This document shows, piece after piece, positions 1 to 7,937 of a stretch of 45,623 nucleotides of DNA. Under the pieces are notes generated by a model. It was given only the letters and a program-made list of their open reading frames with translations. It had not been told where the DNA came from and did not search any database. Within the stretch, counting starts at the first letter, position 1; each line of letters opens with the position of its first letter. The stretch lies in assembly GCA_024277175.1 (NCBI GenBank), contig JAJRVT010000072.1, positions 1 through 45,623 of the forward strand. Reading direction: 5' to 3'. A program made the position numbers and the translations under genes. This stretch comes from Chloroflexota bacterium (GTDB taxonomy: Bacteria; Chloroflexota; Anaerolineae; Caldilineales; Caldilineaceae).

Positions 1-56
1 GCACAAAGACATGGGGCCGAATCGCCCGCCGTTCGAGCTATGGTACTTCCATCCCT

Positions 57-85
57 TTGCGGATGCAAGTGCGTTAGGCTACAAT
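57..85 (+). promoter_or_regulatory. Putative sigma70-type promoter of the phosphatase gene
   Basis: A TTGCGG box at 57-62 and TACAAT at 80-85 are separated by 17 bases. The phosphatase start codon lies 32 bases downstream. TACAAT is the recurring -10 form in this window (also near 5279, 7757 and 37577). Seen by eye only; no transcription data. Confidence 0.55.
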
Positions 86-117
86 CGAAGGAAACAACCA
101 AGGAGCCTATTTATTTT

Positions 118-603
118 ATGACCACATCCGTACTCTTCGTCTGCATGGGCAACATCTGCCGCTCGCCCATGGCCGAGGCCACGTTCCGCCAGATGGTGGA
201 GAACGCCGGCCTCTCCCATCAGTTCGAGATTGACAGCGCGGGCACGGGCGCCTGGCACGTGGGCGAGCCGCCACACCGGGACGCCCAGGCCGTTCTGCGC
301 AAGCACGGCATCCCCATCCGCGGCATAATCGCGCGCCGGGTCCAACCGGACGACTTGCACCGTTTCGACTACCTGGTGGTCATGGATGACGATAACGAAT
401 ACGAGATGAATCGTCTGGCCCGCCGCTACGGCCTCCGGGGCGAGATCGTTCGCCTGCTGGATATGGCCGACCCTGCGGTGGCCAACGGCGTGCGCGACGT
501 GCCCGATCCCTACTACGCCGGCGGCTTCGACTACGTTTACGAACTGGTCCGCTCCGGCTGCGCAGGGCTGCTGGATCGGATCGTTGAGGATCAACTCGAA
601 TGA
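118..603 (+). CDS. Low molecular weight protein tyrosine phosphatase
   Basis: A 161-residue cytoplasmic phosphatase of the LMW-PTP/arsenate-reductase fold, predicted to hydrolyse phosphotyrosine through a cysteinyl-phosphate intermediate. The P-loop CX5R is at the N-terminus (CMGNICRS, nucleophile Cys9 and Arg15), and the general-acid motif DPYY lies near residues 130-133, so both catalytic elements are intact. Length is normal for the family. An in-frame ATG at 40 would add 26 residues ahead of the P-loop; ATG 118 is preferred because AAGGAG lies at 100-105 and the family starts just before the P-loop. The TGA stop at 601-603 is the first base triplet of an inverted repeat that follows. Substrate unknown; in bacteria such enzymes often act on exopolysaccharide tyrosine kinases, but no kinase is nearby. 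Confidence 0.93.
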   Translation: MTTSVLFVCMGNICRSPMAEATFRQMVENAGLSHQFEIDSAGTGAWHVGEPPHRDAQAVLRKHGIPIRGIIARRVQPDDLHRFDYLVVMDDDNEYEMNRLARRYGLRGEIVRLLDMADPAVANGVRDVPDPYYAGGFDYVYELVRSGCAGLLDRIVEDQLE

Positions 604-706
604 CTCTACTGCAAAAACCGGGCTTCTGTTCATCAAAGCCCCGGTCCACCAGAGAGAAACCCGGTTTTTCTGCGCTGGAAGACCTTTTTGCAATAGAGTC
701 ACTCGA
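601..706. repeat. Inverted repeat after the phosphatase gene
   Basis: TGACTCTACTGCAAAAA (601-617) is mirrored by TTTTTGCAATAGAGTCA (690-706) with one mismatch. Inside it, AACCGGG at 616 and AAACCCGGTTTTT near 658-670 form a second nested pair. The first three bases are the phosphatase stop codon. A fragment resembling one arm recurs at 15178-15194, and the CCGGGTTTTT core recurs in the palindrome at 27311-27343. It probably also acts as a terminator. Confidence 0.75.
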
Positions 707-711
707 ATAAA

Positions 712-822
712 ACGCGGATGAAACGGATTGGGCCGATTTTCACGGATTTTTGTAAAATCCGGCCCTTTCCGCTCAATGGCGCTTTGCGCCCACTTCATGA
801 TCAGCCTAACCCGCGTTCCATC
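712..822. repeat. Family A palindromic repeat, copy 1
   Basis: Begins AAACGCGGATGAAACGGATTGG and ends with CCGCGTTCCATC-like sequence, enclosing the characteristic TTTTCACGGATTTTTG and AAAATCCGG arms. It is a longer, degraded copy of the window's most frequent repeat, and fills the space before the amidohydrolase gene. Confidence 0.65.
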
Positions 823-836
823 AAGAAAGGATTCCC

Positions 837-2240
837 ATGTCCACGCTTTTGATTCGCAACGCAACCATGTTGGTGACCATGGACGCGGCCCGGCGGGAGA
901 TCGCCGACGGCGCGCTCTTCGTCCGCGACAACGCCCTGGCATGGGTGGGGGCGACCGCTGACCTGCCGCCAGATCTGGCCGCACAGGCCGATACGGTCAT
1001 CGACGCGAGGGGCAAGATCGTGCTGCCGGGCATGGTCAACACCCACCACCACTTCTACCAAACCCTGACCCGGGTCATCCCCGCGGCCCAGGACGCGGTG
1101 CTCTTCGACTGGCTCAAGACCCTCTACCCCATCTGGGCCGAGCTGCGACCGGAGGACGTGCGCGTCAGCACCCAGCTGGCCCTGGCCGAGCTGCTGCTGA
1201 GCGGCTGCACCACCTCCAGCGACCACCACTACCTCTGGCCCAACGGGACCCGGCTGGACGACCAGTTCGAGGCCGCGGCGCGTATGGGCGTACGCTTCCA
1301 CGGCGCGCGGGGCAGCATGAGCCTGGGCGAAAGCAAGGGCGGCCTGCCCCCGGATCGGGTCACCGAGGACGAGGAGAGCATCCTGCGCGACTCCCGCCGG
1401 GTGGTGGAAACCTACCACGACAGCAGCCGTTTCGCCATGCGCCGGGTGGTGTTAGCGCCGTGCAGCCCCTTCAGCGTCACGCCCGACCTCATGCGCGAGA
1501 GCGCGACCCTGGCCCGTAGCTTCCAGGATGCGGCCGCGGTCGGCGCGGCCGTCCACCTCCACACCCACCTGGCCGAAACCCAGGACGAGGAGGCCTTCTG
1601 CCTGGAGCATTTCGGCATGCGCCCCGGGGACCTGGCCAAGGCGTTGGCGTGGACGGGGGATGACGTCTGGCACGCGCACTGCGTCCATCTCAACCAGGAA
1701 GAGGTGGAGATGTTCGCCCACAGCCACACAGGCGTGGCCCACTGCCCCAGCAGCAACATGCGCCTGGCCTCCGGCATCGCGCCCGTGCGCGCCATGCTGG
1801 ACGCGGGCGTGCACGTAGGCCTGGGCGTGGACGGCAGCGCCAGCAACGACGGCAGCCACCTGCTGGCCGAGGCCCGCCAGGCCCTCCTGCTCCAGCGGGT
1901 CCAGGGGAACCCCGCGGCCCTGACTGCACGCGAGGCCCTGGAGACGGCCACCCTGGGCGGCGCGGCGGTCCTGGGTCGAAATGACATCGGCGCGCTGGCC
2001 CCGGGCATGGCCGCGGACATCATCGCCTATGACCTGAACGCGCTGGCCTACGCCGGCGGCGCGGTTCACGACCCGGTGGCCGCGCTGGTCTTCTGCCAGC
2101 CCCAGAACGTGGACCTGGCCGTGGTCAACGGCCGCGTGTTGGTGGAGGAGGGCCATCTGCAGCATGTGGACCTGCCAATGCTGGTGGAGGAGCACAACCG
2201 CGCGGCCCGGGGGCTGTTGGAACGCGCGGGGAAGATGTAG
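837..2240 (+). CDS. Amidohydrolase, 8-oxoguanine deaminase-like
   Basis: A 467-residue metal-dependent hydrolase of the TrzN/AtzB/8-oxoguanine-deaminase group. The strand-1 metal motif THHH is at about residues 69-72, the strand-5 histidine is in HTHLAET near 242-248, HAHCVHL is near 279-285, and the catalytic Asp is in GVDGSASND near 331. The N-terminus (LLIRNATMLVTMD) and C-terminus form the usual composite beta-sandwich of cytosine/guanine-deaminase-type enzymes. Length fits. The most likely reaction is deamination of 8-oxoguanine to urate. Members of this group have repeatedly been misannotated as hydroxyatrazine hydrolases, and guanine or another purine or triazine substrate cannot be excluded. 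ATG 837 follows an AAGAAAGGA-like ribosome site. No purine genes flank it. Confidence 0.8.
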   Translation: MSTLLIRNATMLVTMDAARREIADGALFVRDNALAWVGATADLPPDLAAQADTVIDARGKIVLPGMVNTHHHFYQTLTRVIPAAQDAVLFDWLKTLYPIWAELRPEDVRVSTQLALAELLLSGCTTSSDHHYLWPNGTRLDDQFEAAARMGVRFHGARGSMSLGESKGGLPPDRVTEDEESILRDSRRVVETYHDSSRFAMRRVVLAPCSPFSVTPDLMRESATLARSFQDAAAVGAAVHLHTHLAETQDEEAFCLEHFGMRPGDLAKALAWTGDDVWHAHCVHLNQEEVEMFAHSHTGVAHCPSSNMRLASGIAPVRAMLDAGVHVGLGVDGSASNDGSHLLAEARQALLLQRVQGNPAALTAREALETATLGGAAVLGRNDIGALAPGMAADIIAYDLNALAYAGGAVHDPVAALVFCQPQNVDLAVVNGRVLVEEGHLQHVDLPMLVEEHNRAARGLLERAGKM

Positions 2241-2265
2241 AGAGATGCATAGAGATGGATAGAGG

Positions 2266-2330
2266 CATTCCCGGAATGGGACAACGGATTCTCGCAAACT
2301 CGAATAGTCCCGTCCCATTCCCGGAATGGG
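2266..2330. repeat. Family B spaced inverted repeat, copy 1
   Basis: CATTCCCGGAATGGGAC at 2266-2282 and GTCCCATTCCCGGAATGGG at 2312-2330. Each arm is itself palindromic (ATTCCCGGAAT) and the pair forms a larger hairpin. The second copy, with almost identical spacing, is at 17546-17608. Confidence 0.8.
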
Positions 2331-2353
2331 ATTGATGAGGAAAGCAGATCGCC

Positions 2354-5094
2354 ATGAGCAAGAGGCGCGCGAAAAATTCAGGCGAAGAGATCGAGGTCAT
2401 TCTCACCCACGAGCACACCGACTTCGACGCGCTGGCTTCCCTGCAGGCCGCAGCCTTGCTCTTCCCCCAGGCCATCCCGGTGCTGCCCCAGCAGTTGAAC
2501 CGCAACGTCAGCGAGTTCCTGGCCCTCTACAAGAACCAGTTCCCCTTCGTACGGGCCAAGGAACTGCCCCGAGCTCGCGTCAAGCGGGCCATCCTGGTGG
2601 ACGCGCGCACGGCCAACTGGACCCGGGGCATGGACAAGCGAACCCAGTTTTACATCATCGACCACCACAGCGTCCACGTGGAGCTGCCGGCCGACGCCCA
2701 GGTGTGGACGGATGAGGTGGGGGCCAACACCACCATGCTCACCGAACGCCTGATCCGGGAGCATATTCACCTCTCTCCGGTCCAGGCCACCCTGCTCACC
2801 CTGGGCATCCACGAGGACACCGGCAGCCTCACTTACCCGTCCACCACCGCGCGCGACGCGCGCTGCCTGGCCTGGCTGCTGGAGCCGGAGCGGGGCGTGA
2901 ACCTGAGCGTGGTCAACCACTTCCTCAATCATCCCCTCTCTGACGGCCAGCGCGCGCTGCTGGAGGCGCTGATCGAGAACAGCGAATTCCTGGACATCGT
3001 GGGCCACACCATCGTCATCGCCCAGGCCAAAGCGCCCCCCGGCTTCAGCGACGAGATCAGTGCGCTGGCCTCCCGGCTGCGGGACTTCCACGAGACCGAC
3101 GCCATCTTTCTGATCATCGATCTGGGCGACCTGATCCAGGTGGTGGCCCGCAGCAGCACCGACGAGATCGATGTGGGCGAGATCATGCGCGGGCTGGGCG
3201 GGGGCGGGCACACCCGCGCGGCCGCCGCGCCCATCCACAGCCAGGACCTGAGCATGCGCGAGATCCGCAACCGGATCCTGGAACTGGTCCACAAAACCAC
3301 CCGCAGCGCCATGACCGTGCGCGACATCATGAGCGTGGGGCGGCCCAAGACCCTTTCCCCGGACATGCCCATCGCCGAAGCCCACGCGCTCATGCAGCGC
3401 TGGGGGCACGAGGGTTTTCCTGTGGTCGCGCCCCCCCTGGAAGCGGACGAACCGGAGCGACTCCTGGGCGTGCTCACCCGCCGGGAGGCCGACCGGGCCA
3501 TGAGCCACCACCTGGAAGACCAGCCGGTCAGCCGCTTCATGCGCGCCGGCCGGGTGGTGGTTCACCCCAACGACTCCATCCCCATGCTGCGGCGCACCAT
3601 GATCGAGAGTGGCTGGGGCCAGATCCCGGTGGTGAACGACCGGGGCGAGATCATCGGCATCGTCACGCGCACGGACCTGATCAAGCTGTGGGACGACGCC
3701 CGCCGGCCAGAGCGACAGCCGGCCGCGATCGCGCGCAGGCTGCGCCAGACCCTGACGCCCGCACAGCACCACCTTTTGCGCCTCATCGGCCGGGAGGTGG
3801 ACCGGCTGGACTACACCGTCTACGTGGTGGGCGGCTTCGTGCGCGACCTGCTCCTGGACGGTCAGACCGAACGCATCCTCTCCCTGGACATGGATATCGT
3901 CATCGAGGGGGACGCCATCAAATTCGCCGACCAGATGGAGGCCCTCTACGGCGGGCGGGTGGTGCGCCACAAACGCTTTCACACGGCCAAGTGGCTGCTG
4001 GACGATCCCGACCACCCCGTACGCTGGGACCTGCTCTTCGCGGACATGGCCGAGCCGCCGGGAGAGGACGCCTCCCTGCCCGGTCACCTGGATTTCGTCA
4101 CCGCGCGCACCGAGTTCTACACCGCGCCCAGCGTGCTACCCACGGTCCAGAGCAGCAGCATCAAGCTGGACCTGCACCGGCGGGATTTCACCATCAACAC
4201 CCTGGCCGTCTGCCTGAACCCCAACCGCTGGGGTGAGCTGCTCGACACCTACGGTGGGCTCAACGATCTGGAGCAGGGGCTGGTGCGGGTGCTCCACAGC
4301 CTCAGTTTCGTGGACGATCCGACCCGCATCCTGCGCGCGGTGCGCTACGAGCAGCGCTTCGACTTCACCATCGAGCCGCGCACCCTGGAACTACTGGTGG
4401 ATGCGCTGGACCTGCTGGAGAAGGTGTCGCCTGCCCGCATTCGCCATGAAATCGAGCGCATCCTCCAGGAAAAGAAGCCGGAAAAGGTGCTGCGCCGGCT
4501 GGATGAACTGGGCGTTCTGGCCCATTTGCACCCGGACCTGCACGCGAGCGAGCGGCTCGCGGCCCAGTTTACGCGCCTGCGCGCGGCCCGAAGCGCGCCC
4601 GACGCGGACCCGGCGCTGGTGGAAGAATACATCGAACGGCTCTACTTCGGGCTCATGGTCTGCGGCCTTTCTCCGGAAGCCATTGAAGAGGTGGTGGAGC
4701 GTTTGGCCTGCGGGGAGAGACCCGGCGGCTCATCGAGAGCCTGGGCGCGCTGGAGGCGAATCTGGAAACGCTGCGGGATCCGGACCTGCGCCCCAGTCAG
4801 GCCGTACGCATGCTGAACCGCAGCGCGCCCGCGGCCCGGGCCTTGCTTCGCCTCGTCCTCCAGGAAGGCGACGAGGGGGACAGGCGAGCGCTCGATGCGC
4901 TGAACCGCTATGAGGAGAGCTGGAAACGCGTCCAGCCGGCGTTGAACGGCCATGACCTGCAAGCCATGGGTATTCCCCGGGGACCGCGCTACGGCGAGAT
5001 CCTCTCCCGCCTGCGAGCGGCGCGGCTGGATGGCGAGATCCACACCCGTGAGGAGGAAGTGGCCATGGTGGAACGCATGTCGGCTGCGGCGTGA
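2354..5094 (+). CDS. DHH/CBS/tRNA nucleotidyltransferase fusion, frameshifted near 4705
   Basis: A multidomain protein of the DHH-DHHA1-CBS-CBS-poly(A)polymerase type, related to bacterial A- or CCA-adding enzymes. In order: DHH phosphoesterase (HTDFDALAS near residue 19, IDHH near 103), DHHA1 (GGGGHTRAAAA near 283), two CBS domains (about 315-455), then the class II nucleotidyltransferase head (VVGGFVRDLLL near 490, catalytic LDMDIVIEGD near 515, RRDFTINTLA near 612, DPTRILRAVRY near 655). The open frame ends at 4816 after an unconvincing Arg/Trp-rich tail. In the next frame, from about 4708 to the TGA at 5094, lies a good family C-terminus (LRGETRRLIESLGALE..., then GHDLQAMGIPRGPRYGEIL). 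Restoring one base near 4702-4716 gives about 913 residues, normal for this fusion. The cause may be sequencing error, mutation or recoding. If the short form is real, the C-terminal tRNA-contacting region is lost. Confidence 0.85.
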
Positions 5095-5113
5095 TTTCGT
5101 GGTAGTGGCCATC

Positions 5114-5209
5114 ATTGGAACGCGGATTTGCGCTGACAAAACAGATTTTCACGGATTTTAAAGAAAATCGTGAAAATCTGACTCCATCCGGTAAAATCCA
5201 CGTTCCAAT
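5114..5209. repeat. Family A palindromic repeat, copy 2
   Basis: ATTGGAACGCGGATTTGCGC at one end mirrors ATCCACGTTCCAAT at the other. The centre is GATTTTCACGGATTTTA/AAAATCGTGAAAATC, so the whole 96-base unit folds into one long hairpin. It follows the nucleotidyltransferase stop codon by about 20 bases. Confidence 0.85.
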
Positions 5210-5254
5210 AACCTGCCGTTGACCAATCACAAACCGTTTTAACTCACCTCACTT

Positions 5255-5284
5255 TTGATGGTTAAGGAGTGCGTTTGTTACAAT
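5255..5284 (+). promoter_or_regulatory. Putative promoter for the small membrane protein pair
   Basis: TTGATG at 5255-5260 and TACAAT at 5279-5284 with an 18-base spacer, 50 bases before the GTG start at 5334. Confidence 0.5.
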
Positions 5285-5333
5285 ACTAAGGTTATCGTGA
5301 GACTGATAGCCAGAAGTTGGCGAAGGGGAAATC

Positions 5334-5708
5334 GTGAGTCTATCACAATGGGCGGATGTGGCCGTCGTGTTTCTGGCGATACAGGCCTTCATTCTCATGC
5401 TTGCGCCGCTGGTGTTATTTTATTTTCTCATCCGTGGCATGAACATGGCGGGTGGAGCGTTGCCTCGTTACATAAAACGCGCCCAATCTTTGACGCGCAC
5501 CGTCCGCGATCGAACCGATCAGGCCAGCGAAAAGATCGCCGCACCGCTCCTGAAAATGCGCAAAGGCGGAGCGCGGGTGGAGACGGCGGTGCGCAGTTTT
5601 TCGACAGAAGTCGGCGAAACCATCTATGGCGATAGAGGCGCGATTCAAACCGGTGTGAGCGGAACCGGCGGCGATGAAATCGGGACCACAAATCGCGACG
5701 CAAGCTGA
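5334..5708 (+). CDS. Small single-pass membrane protein, unknown function
   Basis: A 124-residue protein starting at GTG 5334, with AAGGGGAAA just upstream. One strongly hydrophobic segment at about residues 8-34 (VAVVFLAIQAFILMLAPLV region) is followed by a basic amphipathic stretch (RYIKRAQSLTRTVRDRTDQ) that looks helical, and a polar C-terminus. No family recognised with certainty. It is followed after 18 bases by another small membrane protein and may form an operon with it. Confidence 0.7.
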   Translation: MSLSQWADVAVVFLAIQAFILMLAPLVLFYFLIRGMNMAGGALPRYIKRAQSLTRTVRDRTDQASEKIAAPLLKMRKGGARVETAVRSFSTEVGETIYGDRGAIQTGVSGTGGDEIGTTNRDAS

Positions 5709-5726
5709 TTGAACAAGGGGAAGAGC

Positions 5727-5945
5727 ATGAATGAGAAGATGAAATCATTGTTGATTGGAGCCGCCTCTGGAGCGGTGCTGGGCGCGGCCCTGGCCTGGGT
5801 GGCCAGCGAAGTCGATGACGAGGTGGATGAAACCGGCCAGCGCAACTCGGCCGTCGCCCAGTTGGGTCCCGGCGACTATATCGCCTTGGGCATCAGTATT
5901 CTGACATTGGCGCGCCAGTTCAGCAATATGTTGCGAAAAAGCTGA
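5727..5945 (+). CDS. Small glycine-rich membrane protein, YtxH-like
   Basis: A 72-residue protein. ATG 5727 is preferred over the in-frame TTG at 5709 because AGGGGAAG lies just upstream. The N-terminus has a glycine/alanine-zipper hydrophobic helix (LLIGAASGAVLGAALAWVAS), then an acidic linker (EVDDEVDE) and a second hydrophobic stretch (YIALGISILTLARQF). The pattern resembles YtxH-type stress membrane proteins, but the match is by eye and weak. Its place behind the previous small membrane protein suggests joint expression. Confidence 0.7.
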   Translation: MNEKMKSLLIGAASGAVLGAALAWVASEVDDEVDETGQRNSAVAQLGPGDYIALGISILTLARQFSNMLRKS

Positions 5946-6002
5946 CGACGCGGCGTGTGGAAAAATATATATCAACCGATTGAATACGGTAAGGAGGAGT
6001 TT

Positions 6003-7400
6003 GTGTCAACTCAAATTGGAACAGCGGAAAGGCCGCTGCGCGTGGCCATCATCGGAGCAGGCCCGTCGGGATTCTATGCAGCGGGCGGTCTGTTGAAGAA
6101 TAAGAAAGCCGATGTGACAGTGGATATGTTCGAGCGTCTACCCGCCCCCCACGGCCTGGTTCGCTACGGCGTGGCCCCGGACCATCAGAACATCAAGGCG
6201 GTCTCCAAGGTCTACGACCGCACTGCGGCTGATCCGCGCTTCCGCTTTTTCGGCAACGTGGAATTTGGCAAGGACATCACCCACGACGATATCAAAGCCC
6301 ATTATGACGCCGTCATCTATGCGGTGGGCACGCCGTCGGATCGCAAGCTCAACATCCCGGGTGAGGACCTGCCCAACAGCATGTCGGCCACTGAGTTCGT
6401 AGCCTGGTACAATGGTCACCCCGATTACGTGGACCTGAACCCGGACCTGAGTTGCGAGGCCGCGCTAGTGGTGGGCGTGGGCAACGTGGCCATGGACGTG
6501 GCCCGCATCCTGGCCAAGTCTGTGGACGAGTTGAAGAACACCGACATCGCCGATCACGCCCTGGCCGCGCTGGCCGAGAGCAAGATCAAGGACATCTACG
6601 TAGTGGCCCGCCGCGGTCCGGCCCAAATCAAGTTCACCAACGTGGAAATCCGCGAGATGGGGCATCTGGAGCTCGCGGACATCATCGTCGATCCGGCCGA
6701 GTTGAAATTGGACGCCGCCAGCAGCGCCGCCATCCAGAACGACACCGCGGCCCAGAAAAACATCGACTACCTGCGCGCCTACTCGGAGATCGGCTCCACG
6801 GGCAAGCCGCGCCGGGTCCATTTCCGCTTCCTGCTCTCGCCCAAGGAGATCATCGCCAACGACGAGGGCAAGATCATCCAGGTCAAGCTGGAGAAAAACC
6901 GCCTGCGCCCAACCGCCACCGGATACATCCAATCTGAGGGCATCGGCGAATATGAGACCTTGGACGTTGGCATGGTGCTGCGGTCGGTGGGCTACCGGGG
7001 CGTTCCCCTGCCGGGCGTGCCTTTTTACGAGCGCTGGGGCACCATTCCCAACAAGGTGGGTCGGGTCACGGAGGCGGACAGCGAAGAGGTCGTGCCCGGC
7101 GAGTACGTAGTCGGTTGGATCAAACGCGGGCCGTCGGGCGTCATCGGCACCAACAAGCCGGACGCTCTGGAGTCGGTCAACAGCCTGTTGGACGATCTCC
7201 AACAGGGTAAGCTGCCGGGAGCCCCGGATCCGGACCCCGAGGCGGTCGACAAACTGCTTCACGAGCGCAACGTGCGTTATGTCACCATCGACGAATGGCA
7301 CAAAATCGACGAGATCGAGCGAGCCCGTGGTGCGGAGCAGGGTCGTCCGCGCGTCAAGTTCGTGAGTATCGAGGATATGCTGGCTGCGATCGAGGAGTAA
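6003..7400 (+). CDS. Ferredoxin-NADP+ reductase, FprA/adrenodoxin-reductase type
   Basis: A 465-residue FAD and NADP(H) flavoprotein predicted to exchange electrons between NADPH and ferredoxin in the cytoplasm. The FAD-binding motif GAGPSGFYAA is at about residues 16-25. The NADP-binding motif GVGNVAMDVARI is near 158-169. The family C-terminal signature GWIKRGPSGVIGTNK near 373-387 is intact. Length matches the FprA family. The start is GTG 6003, chosen because AAGGAGG at 5991-5997 is ideally placed; an upstream in-frame TTG at 5955 has no such site. The gene is followed by a rho-independent terminator. Confidence 0.92.
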   Translation: MSTQIGTAERPLRVAIIGAGPSGFYAAGGLLKNKKADVTVDMFERLPAPHGLVRYGVAPDHQNIKAVSKVYDRTAADPRFRFFGNVEFGKDITHDDIKAHYDAVIYAVGTPSDRKLNIPGEDLPNSMSATEFVAWYNGHPDYVDLNPDLSCEAALVVGVGNVAMDVARILAKSVDELKNTDIADHALAALAESKIKDIYVVARRGPAQIKFTNVEIREMGHLELADIIVDPAELKLDAASSAAIQNDTAAQKNIDYLRAYSEIGSTGKPRRVHFRFLLSPKEIIANDEGKIIQVKLEKNRLRPTATGYIQSEGIGEYETLDVGMVLRSVGYRGVPLPGVPFYERWGTIPNKVGRVTEADSEEVVPGEYVVGWIKRGPSGVIGTNKPDALESVNSLLDDLQQGKLPGAPDPDPEAVDKLLHERNVRYVTIDEWHKIDEIERARGAEQGRPRVKFVSIEDMLAAIEE

Positions 7401-7439
7401 GGAATCGTTCACAGAGAATAACGGCGGAACGATCCCCCG

Positions 7440-7613
7440 TCAGTAGAAGATGCTAAAGAGATCGGCGTAATTGCGCCGGTCTCTTTTATTTTCAACGTAT
7501 CGTGAAGAAAGGTGGATTTTCTGGGATGCTTCTGTGTGGCCTTGCGCCTTCTGGTCAAACAGGAAAATGGCATAGGCCCTGTCGAGCGTGGTAGTCTTGC
7601 GCTGGTGGCCCAT
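7440..7613 (-). pseudogene. Possible N-terminal remnant of a tyrosine recombinase
   Basis: A 57-codon frame from ATG at 7613, immediately on the 3' side of the tRNA-Arg gene on the same strand. Its N-terminus reads TLDRAYAIFLFDQKAQGHTE, which resembles the SAM-like N-terminal DNA-binding domain of phage-type integrases (a pattern like 'ld.A...FL.d..a.G.s..T'). It then runs through the ferredoxin-reductase terminator and stops; no catalytic R-H-R-Y part exists. The similarity is by eye and short. The tRNA-adjacent position is where integrases sit, which is the main reason to keep it; it may be noise. Confidence 0.3.
7457..7493 (+). terminator. Rho-independent terminator after the ferredoxin reductase gene
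   Basis: AGAGATCGGCG (7457-7467) pairs with CGCCGGTCTCT (7474-7484), with one G-T pair and a 6-base loop, followed by TTTATTTT. Confidence 0.85.
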
Positions 7614-7664
7614 GGTTTCACATCCTTGATTCAGGTGTAAAACCATGCTCTACCAGAGAGGAAG

Positions 7665-7737
7665 CGCCCCCTGTAGGACTCGAACCTACGACCGTCGGTT
7701 TAGAAGACCGATGCTCTATCCGCTGAGCTAAGGGGGC
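7665..7737 (-). tRNA. tRNA-Arg (anticodon TCT)
   Basis: A 73-base cloverleaf read on the minus strand. Acceptor GCCCCCT pairs with AGGGGGC; the D-arm is GCTC/GAGC; the anticodon stem TCGGT/ACCGA encloses loop CTTCTAA, giving anticodon TCT for AGA codons; the T-arm is GTAGG/CCTAC with loop TTCGAGT. The discriminator base is G. The CCA end is not encoded, so it depends on a CCA-adding enzyme such as the one at 2354. A good promoter lies directly upstream. Confidence 0.97.
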
Positions 7738-7756
7738 CTGTATAACCACAACCAAG

Positions 7757-7785
7757 ATTGTAGTAGACCGCTTTGTGAAAGTCAA
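7757..7785 (-). promoter_or_regulatory. Promoter of the tRNA-Arg gene
   Basis: On the minus strand TTGACT (7785-7780) and TACAAT (7762-7757) are separated by exactly 17 bases. The tRNA 5' end lies 20 bases beyond the -10 box. Confidence 0.8.
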
Positions 7786-7878
7786 GACCGGATCAGGTCT
7801 GTTTCTCTACGTCGTATTAGTTTCCGGAACTACAAAATCGACCGTATCGTTATCGCCTTGGCAACGTCTGGTTATACG

Positions 7879-7887
7879 CCCCCCCCC
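7879..7887. repeat. Run of nine C residues in a promoter-proximal gap
   Basis: A homopolymeric tract of nine C lies about 50 bases ahead of the start of the secreted protein gene at 7938, just upstream of GATAATATT and TACAAT (7918-7923). Such tracts can slip during replication or be miscounted in sequencing. Confidence 0.6.
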
Positions 7888-7937
7888 TTGTATTCTCATG
7901 CCGATAATATTTTCCACTACAATCTGGAGGAAACCAT

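Noticed and set aside
2-121. A stop-terminated reading frame at the left edge (…FELWYFHPFADASALGYN…) that overlaps the phosphatase ATG, as if it were the end of an upstream gene.
   Set aside because: It runs through a well-spaced promoter and the ribosome site of the phosphatase, and its sequence resembles no family I know. Too short to support.
79-984. Long open frame on the minus strand across the phosphatase gene and the repeat behind it.
   Set aside because: It is antisense to a clear gene, rich in the His/Val/Gly/Arg composition typical of shadow frames in GC-rich DNA.
2378-4087. A 569-codon minus-strand frame inside the DHH/CBS gene.
   Set aside because: Antisense shadow of a convincing multidomain gene; no motif of its own.
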